This document shows positions 1 through 8,534 of a stretch of DNA of 64,000 bases, piece after piece. Both the position numbers and the translations under genes were made by a program. The notes beneath the pieces are model-generated. The model did not search any database, was not told the DNA's origin, and saw nothing but the letters and a program-made list of their open reading frames with translations. The stretch's first letter is position 1. Each line of letters opens with the position of its first letter. Origin of the DNA: Asaia krungthepensis NRIC 0535 (lineage in GTDB: Bacteria > Pseudomonadota > Alphaproteobacteria > Acetobacterales > Acetobacteraceae). The stretch lies in assembly GCF_025995175.1 (NCBI RefSeq), contig NZ_BAPV01000061.1, forward strand, positions 186,001-250,000, read 5' to 3'.

Positions 1-1
1 C

Positions 2-436
2 TTCTGCATCGGGTCGCTGGTCGGCAAGCTTTCCTGCGGCGCTCTCGCGAGCCGGTTTGGCGATCTGCGTGTCATCATCGGCACGCTCATCGTAGTCGTT
101 CTCACGATCTACCCATTCCTCAGCAGCAATTCCTACCCGATCCTGCTGCTTTCTGCCGTCATCATGGGACTCGCCGCCTCGGGGGTATTTGCGCTGGTAC
201 CCCATTACCTTGCCAAGCGTTTTCCGTCGGACACGCGCAGCTTCGGCATGGGGCTGAGCTACGCCATCGGTTCGCTCGGCCAGGGTCTGGCAGGCAAGCT
301 CGTGCCTGTCTGCGGGCGTAATCTGGGGCTGCCGCTCTCGGCACAGATCTTTGTTGTCGCTTCGAGCGTGGTGGTCGGGTTGATTGCCTGGGCCGAACCC
401 GACGAACTCCCAGGAGAAACAATGGAGACGGAATGA
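2..436 (+). CDS. MFS transporter, C-terminal part (cut by window edge)
   Basis: The reading frame is open from the first bases of the window and stops at 436, so only about the last 144 residues are present. They form hydrophobic segments broken by short charged loops, including a GKLSCGALASRFGD loop of the kind found between helices of major facilitator superfamily carriers, and they end in a short acidic tail (ELPGETMETE). The hydrophobic pattern and loop support an inner-membrane secondary transporter. The substrate cannot be told because the N-terminal half is missing. The gene converges on the polyketide synthase gene, with a shared terminator between them. Confidence 0.7.
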   Translation, partial: FCIGSLVGKLSCGALASRFGDLRVIIGTLIVVVLTIYPFLSSNSYPILLLSAVIMGLAASGVFALVPHYLAKRFPSDTRSFGMGLSYAIGSLGQGLAGKLVPVCGRNLGLPLSAQIFVVASSVVVGLIAWAEPDELPGETMETE

Positions 437-461
437 CCGTCTTCCATCACGCGACCAATAC

Positions 462-498
462 AAAGAGAGCCGGGAGCTAGTCGCCCTCGGCTCTCTTT
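462..498. terminator. Bidirectional rho-independent terminator
   Basis: A perfect 11-bp inverted repeat, AAAGAGAGCCG (462-472) and CGGCTCTCTTT (488-498), sits between the convergent MFS and polyketide synthase genes. The A-run and T-run at its ends provide U tracts in both directions. Confidence 0.75.
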
Positions 499-547
499 CT
501 TTGATTTCCATCCGGTCGCTCAGGGCACCGGAATGCCCTGAAGCGTC

Positions 548-3500
548 TCAGCTTGCCGCCATGGCGTTCAGGCTGATCTGTCGCAGGACGTTGCGGGCAA
601 TTTCCCGGATCGGCTCGTTACGCGACAGAACGAGCAGCGAGATCTCGACATTGAACTCGGTCTTGATCGCGGTCTGGATCTCGACCCCGGCAAGCGAGTC
701 CACCCCCAGCTCGTTCGGTCGGGCACCTGGATCGATGCTGTCCGGTTCAAGCTTGAGCACCGTTCCAAGGATCGATTTCACATTATCCAGCACAAACTCG
801 TAACGCTCCTCCGGGCTCAGGCTCTGGAGATGGGCGAGCTTCTGGGCGGATGTGTTCTTGATGCTCTTCTCACGGCGGATCAGTCCGAATTTCGGATTAC
901 GTTCGATAGCGCCGTGATGCGCGAAGCAGGTCTCCCAATCGATCGCCATGGCCGCAACGTTGTCGCGGTCACGATTGATGAGGTCGGGCAGGAAAGAGAG
1001 CGCCTCCTCTGCGGGGAGCAGGCGGAAGCCCGCATTCTCGAAGAACTGCACCACGCTGCCCTCCTGGGCGAGCATGCCGACCTCTGCAATCGGCCCCCAT
1101 TGCACGGAAACGGCGGGATAGCCTTCCTTGCGACGGGCACTGGCCAGGGCGTCAAGGGAAGCATTGGCCGCGAGATAGCTGCTTTGGCCGATATTTCCCG
1201 TCACGGTGACAATCGAGGAATAGAGCACGAAGTAGTCAAGCGGGCAGTCTCGCGTCAGCAGATCCAGATGACGCCCGCCGAGCAGCTTCGGCTTGAGCAC
1301 ATTGCGCAGGCTCTCTTCCGAGAATTTCGAGATCAGCCGGTCATCGAGGATACCCGCCGCGTGGAACACGCCCTTGAGGGGCTGCCCGGCCTCGAGAATG
1401 GCTGCCTTGATACGCGCCACATCGTCATAGATCGCGACGTCACCATAGTGGAGAGTGACGCGCGCCCCGGATTTCTTGAGGGCCTTGATCGCATCAATTG
1501 TCACCTGATCGCGGCGAACACTGCGTCCCATCAGGTGCACATGCCTTGCCCCGCTGGCCACCAGCCATGCCGCGGTCGCCAGTCCGAGGCCGCCCTGCCC
1601 CCCCGTGATCAGGTAAGCCCCGGCCGGATCGACTGGACGCACCGGCTGTCGCTGGGCCCGCACATTCGACAGGTCCTCGTAAGACACGAGAATCTTGCCG
1701 ATATGTCTGGACGACGACATGTGCTTGAAGGCGTCACGCACCTCGGAGGCCGGATAGACCTTGTGCGGCAGCACGACCGTATCGAACTTGCGCGACAGAT
1801 ACGGAATGCGGTCGAAAATCGCCACGGCCTTACGATGGTCCTGCGCCATCATCAGGTCTAGATCGAAGCTGTGGAATGACACGTTCCCGTTGAAGCTGAA
1901 CTGCGAGAGATCGCGCTTTTCCCAGATATCCTTCTTGCCAATCTCGACGAAGCGCCCTGTGTTGCACAGCAGCGCCAGGCTATGCGCCTGGATTTCGCCG
2001 GGGGAACTGTTGAGCACGACGTCCACGCCCTTGCCGCCCGTGACTTCCAGAATGCCGTCATAGAAAGCCAGGCTGCGTGAATCCCACACGGCCTCGCAGC
2101 CGCGATCGAGCAGGATCTGGCGTTTCTCGTCATTGCTGGCCGTGGCAAAGATGCGCGCGCCGATGATCTTGGCGATTTCGATCGCGGCCAGACCCACACC
2201 GCCTGCGGCGGAATGCACGAGCAGGATCTCGCCCTTTTTCAGCCGTGCCAGGTCATGCAGGCAATACAAGGCCGTGGCGATGGCAATAGGCAGGCCCGTG
2301 GCTTCTGCCACGGTCAGCGGGCGCCCCGCCGTCTCGAACAGATCCAGGGCCATCACGCGGAAGCCCTTGACCGGGATCGTCATATGCGAGGTGAAGCACC
2401 CTGGATGACAGGTCAGATACCGCTTGCCGACCTGGAAATTCTTGACACCCTTGCCAACGGCCACAACCTCGAAACAGCACTCCATGCCCATTTCCGTGGT
2501 GTGATAGGTATCGAGCAGGAATTTTTCCGGCAGGACCGAGATGCCTTTGAGCATGTCCTTGAAGTTCAGCGACGTCGCCAGCACCCGTACGGTGATCTCG
2601 CCCCGACCGGGTTCGCGCACATCGAAAGCCCTGTAATGCAGACCGTCCAGCGTACCGGTGCGGCTTTTCTGAAGCTTGATGCCCGGTGAGCCCGGCAGAT
2701 CCGACAGCCTTCTGTCCGGCTGACCATCGACAGGAACGAAGCGCGGCGCAAAGCGTCGCCCGTCGCGCAGCGCGACTTCAGCCTCGCTATCCTCATTCAG
2801 AATCTCGGCTGCGAGCGCCGTCACCGCCTCCGTGCCCGAGAGCGTGGCGACATCGATCACCTTGCCCCGGAATTCCGGCTTTTCGTCAACGAGCCCCTTG
2901 AAGAAACCGACAAGGGCAGCGCCATCGGTTCGCACCTTCGATTTCTGCGGTAGGAGATCTTCCGGGTCAAAGAACGTCGCGTTTTCGGAGACATAGATGA
3001 AGCGCGGCTGCTTGTCGGAACTCTCGAATCCAAGCCTGCCGCCAAACTTGACCAGTGTCGTCATCTGCCCGATCAGGGTGTCGAAATCGGAATCCGGGTC
3101 CGGCCCGGCCATGTAAACAATGGCATCGAGCGTAAGGCCAGGCTCCAGACCTATCGCAGCGGCCGTGATGTCGCCCGAGCGCGGCGGCATCAGGATCGTG
3201 ACGCCGTTTTCTTCGAGCAGGGCCGCGAGTTTCTTCTGACCAGCACTCTTGTGACCTGCCAGAAGGAGCGTCTTGGGCTCGGCGAAAAGGATCGATGCCT
3301 CGGACTCGATCCATTTGGTGACATATTCCTGGGTTTCGACACTGCCGGCGGCCTCCTTGTGGGCACGCGGCACCTCAGCGAAACGCAGGCCCTTGACCTC
3401 GGCAACGGGCATACCCGCCATCGTGTAGAGGCGCAGCGACGCTTCGATCTGACTTTTGCTGATGGACGTGATTTCGGCACGAACGAGACATTCCGTCGTT

Positions 3501-6500
3501 CCCTTACCGTAACAGCTCAGTCTCTCGAAGCCGACCGGCACATACATATGATCGGCATAGCTTTCAGGCACCAGACCGATCATGGCATGCATGGCGCCGT
3601 CGAGCAGCGTGGGATGCAGGTAGTAGTTTGCGCCCTCGTCCCGTTCTGCCTCGGTCAGGGCCACATGCGCATAGGCCACATTATCCTGCACAGCGAGACG
3701 CTGCAGCGTCTGGAAACGTGGCCCGTAGTGAAAGCCGGAGGTACGGATGCGGTCATACAGAACGCTGCCCTGTGCGCCCTTGTCGAGCCAGGCCTGTGCC
3801 TCATCCCGGTCCATCACCGGCATGGGCCAGGGCGTTGACGAGAGAATATCGACCTTGCCGTGGTCGATCCACATCTCCGAGAACTCTTCCTTTGCGCTGT
3901 GGAAACGCAGCGCCTTGCGGCTCTCGTCGTAATCGAGATGCAGGATCGGATTATCGCCGGTCTGCACGACGAGAGGCGCCAGAATTTCGAAATTCTCGAG
4001 TACGACGCCGCTCTGCCCCTCGATCTCATGGCCGACAGCGAGTGCGGATTCGATAAATCCGGCCGCGGGGAGCAACACGACATTATCGATGCAGTGATCC
4101 TTGAGCCAAGGCACGCCCAGCTCGGTCAGATCGACCACGAAGGACTTGCCCGGCGTCATGGCCCCGAAGCCGATCAGAGGATGGCCCGAGCCACCGTGCC
4201 GGAACCGATGCTCGCGCTCGTTTTCCACCCGGAATTCCTCACGGGACCAGCGATAGCTCGGCAGATCGATCAATACGCCACCGGTGATGCTCTGCCAGTC
4301 CAGGCGCGCCGTATGCAGGATGATGTTGGCGACCGCATTTTCGAGGCATTTCGCCTCGCTTTCCTGTCTGTTGAGCGTGCTGATGACACTCAGCTTCGCC
4401 TGCTGCTTGTCCGCAACCGATTTCAGGGCGCGACCGATAACAGGATGCGGCCCGATTTCGACGAACTGGGTGAATCCGTCGGCGAGGCAGGCCTCGACTG
4501 CCGAGGCGAAAAGCACAGGCTGACGGGCATTACTGAACCAGTAATGGGAATCTGCGCGATGGCTTTCACCGGCAAGACTGCCGTAAACCGTCGAATAGAA
4601 CGGCGTCACAGCCGGGTCGGGGCTGAGCCCAGCCAGAGCCTCCTTGAGATCGGTTTCGATACGATCCATCACAGGGCTGTGGAACGGGACATCCACGTTC
4701 AGGACCCTGTTGAACAGGCCCTTCTGGGTGAGCACGGCGGCAAGGGCGCGTATGGCGGTTTCCGGACCCGCCAGTGTGCAGGTTGCGGGCGCATTCACCG
4801 CCGCTACGCAAAGTTCGGGGGCTTCCTGCGTGATGAGTTCCTGCGCCGCCTCAGCCGATAGCCCAACCGCCAGCATGCGCCCCGTGCCGTCCAGCGTGCC
4901 CTGCAGGCGACTGCGGTAATAAATGACCGTCACGGCGTCTTCGAGACTGAGGCTGCCCGACACATAGGCTGCTGCTACCTCGCCCATGCTGTGACCGAGC
5001 ACCGCATCAGGGAAAATTCCCTGCTGAGCGAGATATTCCGTCACCAGAATCTGGATGACGAAAATGGCAGGCTGGAGGATGGCTGTCCTGTCGATCCGAC
5101 TGTCGGATTCCTCGCGCAGGATTTCCTCGCAGATGGAATAGCCGGAGAGCTTGCGGAACAGGGCGTCGCAGGCCTTGGCCTTGGCCAGAACCTCCTTCGG
5201 TGCCTCCCTGAGCAGATAACGCCCCATGCCCCACCATTGCGGCCCGACACCCGAATAGACGAAGACGATGCCCTTGCCCGATTGTGCCTCGACACTGGCC
5301 TGCACCATGTCGGGGGCACGCTGATCCTGCAGATACGCATCGAGCTTGGCTGCCAGATCCTGTTCATCCTGCGCCATGACCAGAAGGCGGTGACGGAACA
5401 ATGTGCGCGACGTCGCCAGGCTGTAAGCGAGGTCCGCCAGCGCAGGAGGCGCCTCGGCGTCCAGACGGTCTCGATAGGCGGCTGCCATGAGCGGCAGGGA
5501 TGTCTTGGAAAAAGCTGTCAGGAGGAACGGAATCTTTCCGTTCAACCGACGGGCTATCGTCTTCTTTCGGCGCGAGGGGGCTTTGTCCTCGGGGCGTCGC
5601 AGAAGCGCGATGGCATTCGTGCCACCGTAACCAAAGGAATTGACCCCGGCATAACGCGCCGGCTTCTTTCCCGACAGGGAACGCGTTTCGCCACGGACAA
5701 TATCGAGATTCCATTCGTCGAGGTGAATGGAGGGATTGATGTTTTTGAGGCCGGGTTGGGGCGGCACTTCCTGATGACGCAGGCAAAGCGCAGCCTTGAG
5801 GGTGCCGAGTACACCGGCTGCCGCCTCTGTATGGCCGAGATTGGCCTTGATCGCGCCGATCACCAGCTTGTCTTTTTTGAACTGGGCGATGGATTGGGAA
5901 AGCGCGTAGGTCTCGATGGGATCGCCCGCTGGCGTACCCGTGCCATGGGTTTCGACATAGGCGACCTCTCGAGGGTCCACCTGGGCCTTCTCGAGCACCT
6001 CTGTCATCAGCCGCGATTGGGCGCCTGCATCCGGCGAGGTCAGGAACTGCGTGCGCCCATCAGAATTGACACCGGTCGCGCTGACAATGGCATGAATCGT
6101 ATCGCCATCGCGTTCGGCATCTTCCAGTCGCTTGAGCACGAACACGACGCTTCCCTCGCCGCGCCCATAGCCATCGGCTGCAGCGTCGAAGCTTTTCGAG
6201 CGACCATCGCGGGCGATGAAATGTCCCTTGGACATGAATATGGAGGTTTGCGGTGAGATCATGAGGCTCACACCGCCGGTCACGGCAATATCGGTATCCC
6301 CGTCATTCAGGCTGCGACAGGCCTGATGCAGCGCAACAAGCGAGGACGAACAGGCCGTGTCGATGGACATGCACGGTCCCTGGAAATCGAAAACATGGGC
6401 CAGTCGCGCAGAGAGCATCGTCGAAGGCGTCGCCGTTGCAGCAAAATGATCGCGCACCGTCGGCAGATTATAAGGGCTCGAAGTATGAGCATGGGCATCG

Positions 6501-6895
6501 ACAGCGAATATGCCGATGAATACCCCGGTCTTCTGCCCGGCCAGACGGGCGGGCAGGATACGCGCCGACTCCATCGCCTCCCAGGTCACCTCGAGCAGCA
6601 ATTTCTGCTGGGGGTCGAGGATCTGGGCCTCTCGCGGTGATATACCGAAAAAAAGCGGCTCGAACTCATGGATGTTGCGCTTAAGGAAACTGCCCCGGCG
6701 CATATAGGTCTTCGAGGGGGCCTCGATTTCCTCGGCATAGAAGCGCTTGAGGCTCCAGCGCTCCTCGGGGATATCGGTAACAGCCTCACCCTCCGCGCAC
6801 AGGAAAGACCAGAGCTCGTCAACATTGGTGATATTGGGGGCCAGACGGCACCCGATCCCGATGATGGCGATATCAGACGTTTTGTTGCGCGACAT
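548..6895 (-). CDS. Type I polyketide synthase, single fully reducing module (KS-AT-DH-ER-KR-ACP)
   Basis: A protein of about 2115 residues that should build a reduced acyl chain in the cytoplasm. Domains in order: ketosynthase ~7-430 (DTACSSS, Cys ~182; His ~317 and ~355); acyltransferase ~540-860 (GHSMGE, Ser ~636; the VPFHS stretch is nearer the malonyl HAFH type than YASH); dehydratase ~900-1175 (His ~934, with Asn where the HxxxGxxxxP motif has Gly; Asp ~1098); a structural region to ~1400; enoylreductase ~1415-1740 (HSAAGGVGLAA); ketoreductase ~1755-1990 (TGGQGGLG, an LDD motif suggesting B-type, Tyr ~1906); C-terminal carrier domain (GVDSL, Ser ~2066). I see no methyltransferase, thioesterase or reductase domain, so the release step must be supplied elsewhere. 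It lies 88 bp downstream of an acyl-AMP ligase gene, probably in one transcript. The product is unknown; an iterative lipid-type synthase is my inference. Confidence 0.92.
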   Translation of the reverse strand: MSRNKTSDIAIIGIGCRLAPNITNVDELWSFLCAEGEAVTDIPEERWSLKRFYAEEIEAPSKTYMRRGSFLKRNIHEFEPLFFGISPREAQILDPQQKLLLEVTWEAMESARILPARLAGQKTGVFIGIFAVDAHAHTSSPYNLPTVRDHFAATATPSTMLSARLAHVFDFQGPCMSIDTACSSSLVALHQACRSLNDGDTDIAVTGGVSLMISPQTSIFMSKGHFIARDGRSKSFDAAADGYGRGEGSVVFVLKRLEDAERDGDTIHAIVSATGVNSDGRTQFLTSPDAGAQSRLMTEVLEKAQVDPREVAYVETHGTGTPAGDPIETYALSQSIAQFKKDKLVIGAIKANLGHTEAAAGVLGTLKAALCLRHQEVPPQPGLKNINPSIHLDEWNLDIVRGETRSLSGKKPARYAGVNSFGYGGTNAIALLRRPEDKAPSRRKKTIARRLNGKIPFLLTAFSKTSLPLMAAAYRDRLDAEAPPALADLAYSLATSRTLFRHRLLVMAQDEQDLAAKLDAYLQDQRAPDMVQASVEAQSGKGIVFVYSGVGPQWWGMGRYLLREAPKEVLAKAKACDALFRKLSGYSICEEILREESDSRIDRTAILQPAIFVIQILVTEYLAQQGIFPDAVLGHSMGEVAAAYVSGSLSLEDAVTVIYYRSRLQGTLDGTGRMLAVGLSAEAAQELITQEAPELCVAAVNAPATCTLAGPETAIRALAAVLTQKGLFNRVLNVDVPFHSPVMDRIETDLKEALAGLSPDPAVTPFYSTVYGSLAGESHRADSHYWFSNARQPVLFASAVEACLADGFTQFVEIGPHPVIGRALKSVADKQQAKLSVISTLNRQESEAKCLENAVANIILHTARLDWQSITGGVLIDLPSYRWSREEFRVENEREHRFRHGGSGHPLIGFGAMTPGKSFVVDLTELGVPWLKDHCIDNVVLLPAAGFIESALAVGHEIEGQSGVVLENFEILAPLVVQTGDNPILHLDYDESRKALRFHSAKEEFSEMWIDHGKVDILSSTPWPMPVMDRDEAQAWLDKGAQGSVLYDRIRTSGFHYGPRFQTLQRLAVQDNVAYAHVALTEAERDEGANYYLHPTLLDGAMHAMIGLVPESYADHMYVPVGFERLSCYGKGTTECLVRAEITSISKSQIEASLRLYTMAGMPVAEVKGLRFAEVPRAHKEAAGSVETQEYVTKWIESEASILFAEPKTLLLAGHKSAGQKKLAALLEENGVTILMPPRSGDITAAAIGLEPGLTLDAIVYMAGPDPDSDFDTLIGQMTTLVKFGGRLGFESSDKQPRFIYVSENATFFDPEDLLPQKSKVRTDGAALVGFFKGLVDEKPEFRGKVIDVATLSGTEAVTALAAEILNEDSEAEVALRDGRRFAPRFVPVDGQPDRRLSDLPGSPGIKLQKSRTGTLDGLHYRAFDVREPGRGEITVRVLATSLNFKDMLKGISVLPEKFLLDTYHTTEMGMECCFEVVAVGKGVKNFQVGKRYLTCHPGCFTSHMTIPVKGFRVMALDLFETAGRPLTVAEATGLPIAIATALYCLHDLARLKKGEILLVHSAAGGVGLAAIEIAKIIGARIFATASNDEKRQILLDRGCEAVWDSRSLAFYDGILEVTGGKGVDVVLNSSPGEIQAHSLALLCNTGRFVEIGKKDIWEKRDLSQFSFNGNVSFHSFDLDLMMAQDHRKAVAIFDRIPYLSRKFDTVVLPHKVYPASEVRDAFKHMSSSRHIGKILVSYEDLSNVRAQRQPVRPVDPAGAYLITGGQGGLGLATAAWLVASGARHVHLMGRSVRRDQVTIDAIKALKKSGARVTLHYGDVAIYDDVARIKAAILEAGQPLKGVFHAAGILDDRLISKFSEESLRNVLKPKLLGGRHLDLLTRDCPLDYFVLYSSIVTVTGNIGQSSYLAANASLDALASARRKEGYPAVSVQWGPIAEVGMLAQEGSVVQFFENAGFRLLPAEEALSFLPDLINRDRDNVAAMAIDWETCFAHHGAIERNPKFGLIRREKSIKNTSAQKLAHLQSLSPEERYEFVLDNVKSILGTVLKLEPDSIDPGARPNELGVDSLAGVEIQTAIKTEFNVEISLLVLSRNEPIREIARNVLRQISLNAMAAS

Positions 6896-6983
6896 GATAA
6901 GACTGAAACCCTACAACTATATGATCGCAGACGGCCTGATGGCCCTGCCCTTTCCGAGACGAGGCACCTCTGCCTCACATGCT

Positions 6984-8447
6984 TCAGGTCGGAAGCGGTT
7001 CTGCGCGGTCGAACGCGGCGGCAAGCCTGTCGCGGTCTACCCGGCCATCGAGCGACCACGGGACATGATCGACCGACATCACCCGTACGGGGGGAAGTGT
7101 CGGATAAAATGCCCGCAAGGCCTGAGCGAGACGCTCGCCATCGAAACCCGAGGAAGATGCAAGCGCAATATTGATGCGATTGCGCCCGGACGCATCCAGA
7201 GAGAGAAAACTCCCAAGCTGACTTTGTCCCAGAATATCGCGGCCGATATCGTCGATCACACCCAGATCGAATTTTTCCCCACCGATCGAGACCAGGTCAT
7301 CGACACGACCAATAACGCGGACCACGCCGTCATCAGCCATGCTCCCACGATCACCCGGGTAGAACCACCCTTTCTCAAAACGGCGCGCGCGATCTGTCTC
7401 GCCATCTGCATACCCGGCAAGCAGGCCCGAACTCCTGATGCGGATAATCCCCTCCTGACCGGCAGCGAGCGGAACATCCTGCGCATCCACAACCTGAAGC
7501 GTGACCCATGGTAGCACAGTGCCAACCGTGTCGTCCGTTTCAAAGCTAGACGCGTGGCCGAGGGCGAGAGCACCGCACTCATCCGTCCCGTAGGCAGAAA
7601 TCAGATGCGGGGTCAGCTTTGCCAGCGCCTTGTCGCGCAGAACATGATTGAGCCTGCCACCCGTGACGATAAGCCGCAACGTGTCGAGCGGCCTCATGCC
7701 TGGCGGCAGGACTTCGATGATATGAGCCAGATGACCCGGGGTTACCACGGCCACGGTCGGGATCTTCCGCGCAATAAGAATGCCGATATCGGTGTGGCTG
7801 ACAAAATTAAGCGGGGCACCGCTGCAGAGGCCACTGCATCCGACAACGAAACCTGTCAGGGAGATGACCCCGATAGTCGACAGGATATGAGGATGCGATG
7901 CCGCGATCGCGCCAAAAGACTGATCCTGCATGACCATATGCATGATCGCCATCTCAGCCTGGCGGAACGTCATCGCCAGGACCTTGCGCTCGATATCCGT
8001 GCCCGCCGCGATTGCATATCGGCACACGGCATCAGGATTATTAGCCAGATTGACCGGACGCGCTTCTATCTGGCGCACGCGTGAAAGCCAGGCCTCATTG
8101 ATTTCAAGAACCTGAACGTCCTGAAGGGATAACCCGCCGATGGAAATAATGATATCAGGCTCGAGTAGCTGGACGTCGCGCAGGAAGGAAGGGTCCGAGC
8201 TCTCAGGCAGGGAGGCACTGGCGAGTCCCAATGAAGCAAGGGAAAGTACAAGTACCCAGTGCCAGTACAGATTACCGCAATGAATCCCGACAAGCCTCGG
8301 ATCGGCCTCTTCGAGTTTTCGGAGAGCCTGAGTGACTGCCCTGACGTCGCGTTCAAGCTGCCCGAAAGTCCAGTCCTGCGCGAGACTGTCGAATGCCAGG
8401 GAATGAGGGTTCTGCTTGGCGTGACGCAGAGCCATGACATGGAACAT
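6984..8447 (-). CDS. Degenerate AMP-dependent acyl ligase, probable partner of the polyketide synthase
   Basis: A 487-residue ANL-superfamily (acyl-CoA synthetase/adenylation) protein. The fold motifs can be followed: YGTDE at 286-290, YPGDRG, and GRVDDLVSIGGEKF in the C-terminal hinge. Two catalytic parts are altered. The phosphate loop, normally SGTTGxPK, reads AAGTDIERK (147-155). The last motif, normally ending in a GK(I/V) lysine, reads SLDGRVDRDRL, with Arg469 in the catalytic Lys place. It may therefore activate acids poorly, or only bind or transfer an acyl group. It is upstream of and co-directional with the polyketide synthase gene, with an 88-bp gap, which suggests a job in starter supply. 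The true substrate is not visible. Confidence 0.75.
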   Translation of the reverse strand: MFHVMALRHAKQNPHSLAFDSLAQDWTFGQLERDVRAVTQALRKLEEADPRLVGIHCGNLYWHWVLVLSLASLGLASASLPESSDPSFLRDVQLLEPDIIISIGGLSLQDVQVLEINEAWLSRVRQIEARPVNLANNPDAVCRYAIAAGTDIERKVLAMTFRQAEMAIMHMVMQDQSFGAIAASHPHILSTIGVISLTGFVVGCSGLCSGAPLNFVSHTDIGILIARKIPTVAVVTPGHLAHIIEVLPPGMRPLDTLRLIVTGGRLNHVLRDKALAKLTPHLISAYGTDECGALALGHASSFETDDTVGTVLPWVTLQVVDAQDVPLAAGQEGIIRIRSSGLLAGYADGETDRARRFEKGWFYPGDRGSMADDGVVRVIGRVDDLVSIGGEKFDLGVIDDIGRDILGQSQLGSFLSLDASGRNRINIALASSSGFDGERLAQALRAFYPTLPPVRVMSVDHVPWSLDGRVDRDRLAAAFDRAEPLPT

Positions 8448-8473
8448 AAAAACACGATCCCTGACGATAAAGA

Positions 8474-8494
8474 GGGCGGCCCATCCGGCCGCCC
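8474..8494 (-). terminator. Hairpin terminator after the first Hint gene
   Basis: An 8-bp perfect stem, GGGCGGCC (8474-8481) with GGCCGCCC (8487-8494) and a 5-nt loop, about 40 nt past the stop of the Hint gene. On the minus strand it is followed by TCTTTATC, a short, imperfect U tract. It would separate the Hint transcript from the ligase/polyketide synthase transcript. Confidence 0.5.
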
Positions 8495-8534
8495 CGGGTC
8501 ATGAATAATGAATGACCCAATTGAACCTTGGCGC

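Noticed and set aside
4991-6256. A 421-codon plus-strand frame within the polyketide synthase
   Set aside because: Opposite the conserved KS and AT domains; no motif, and codon pattern explained by the sense gene.
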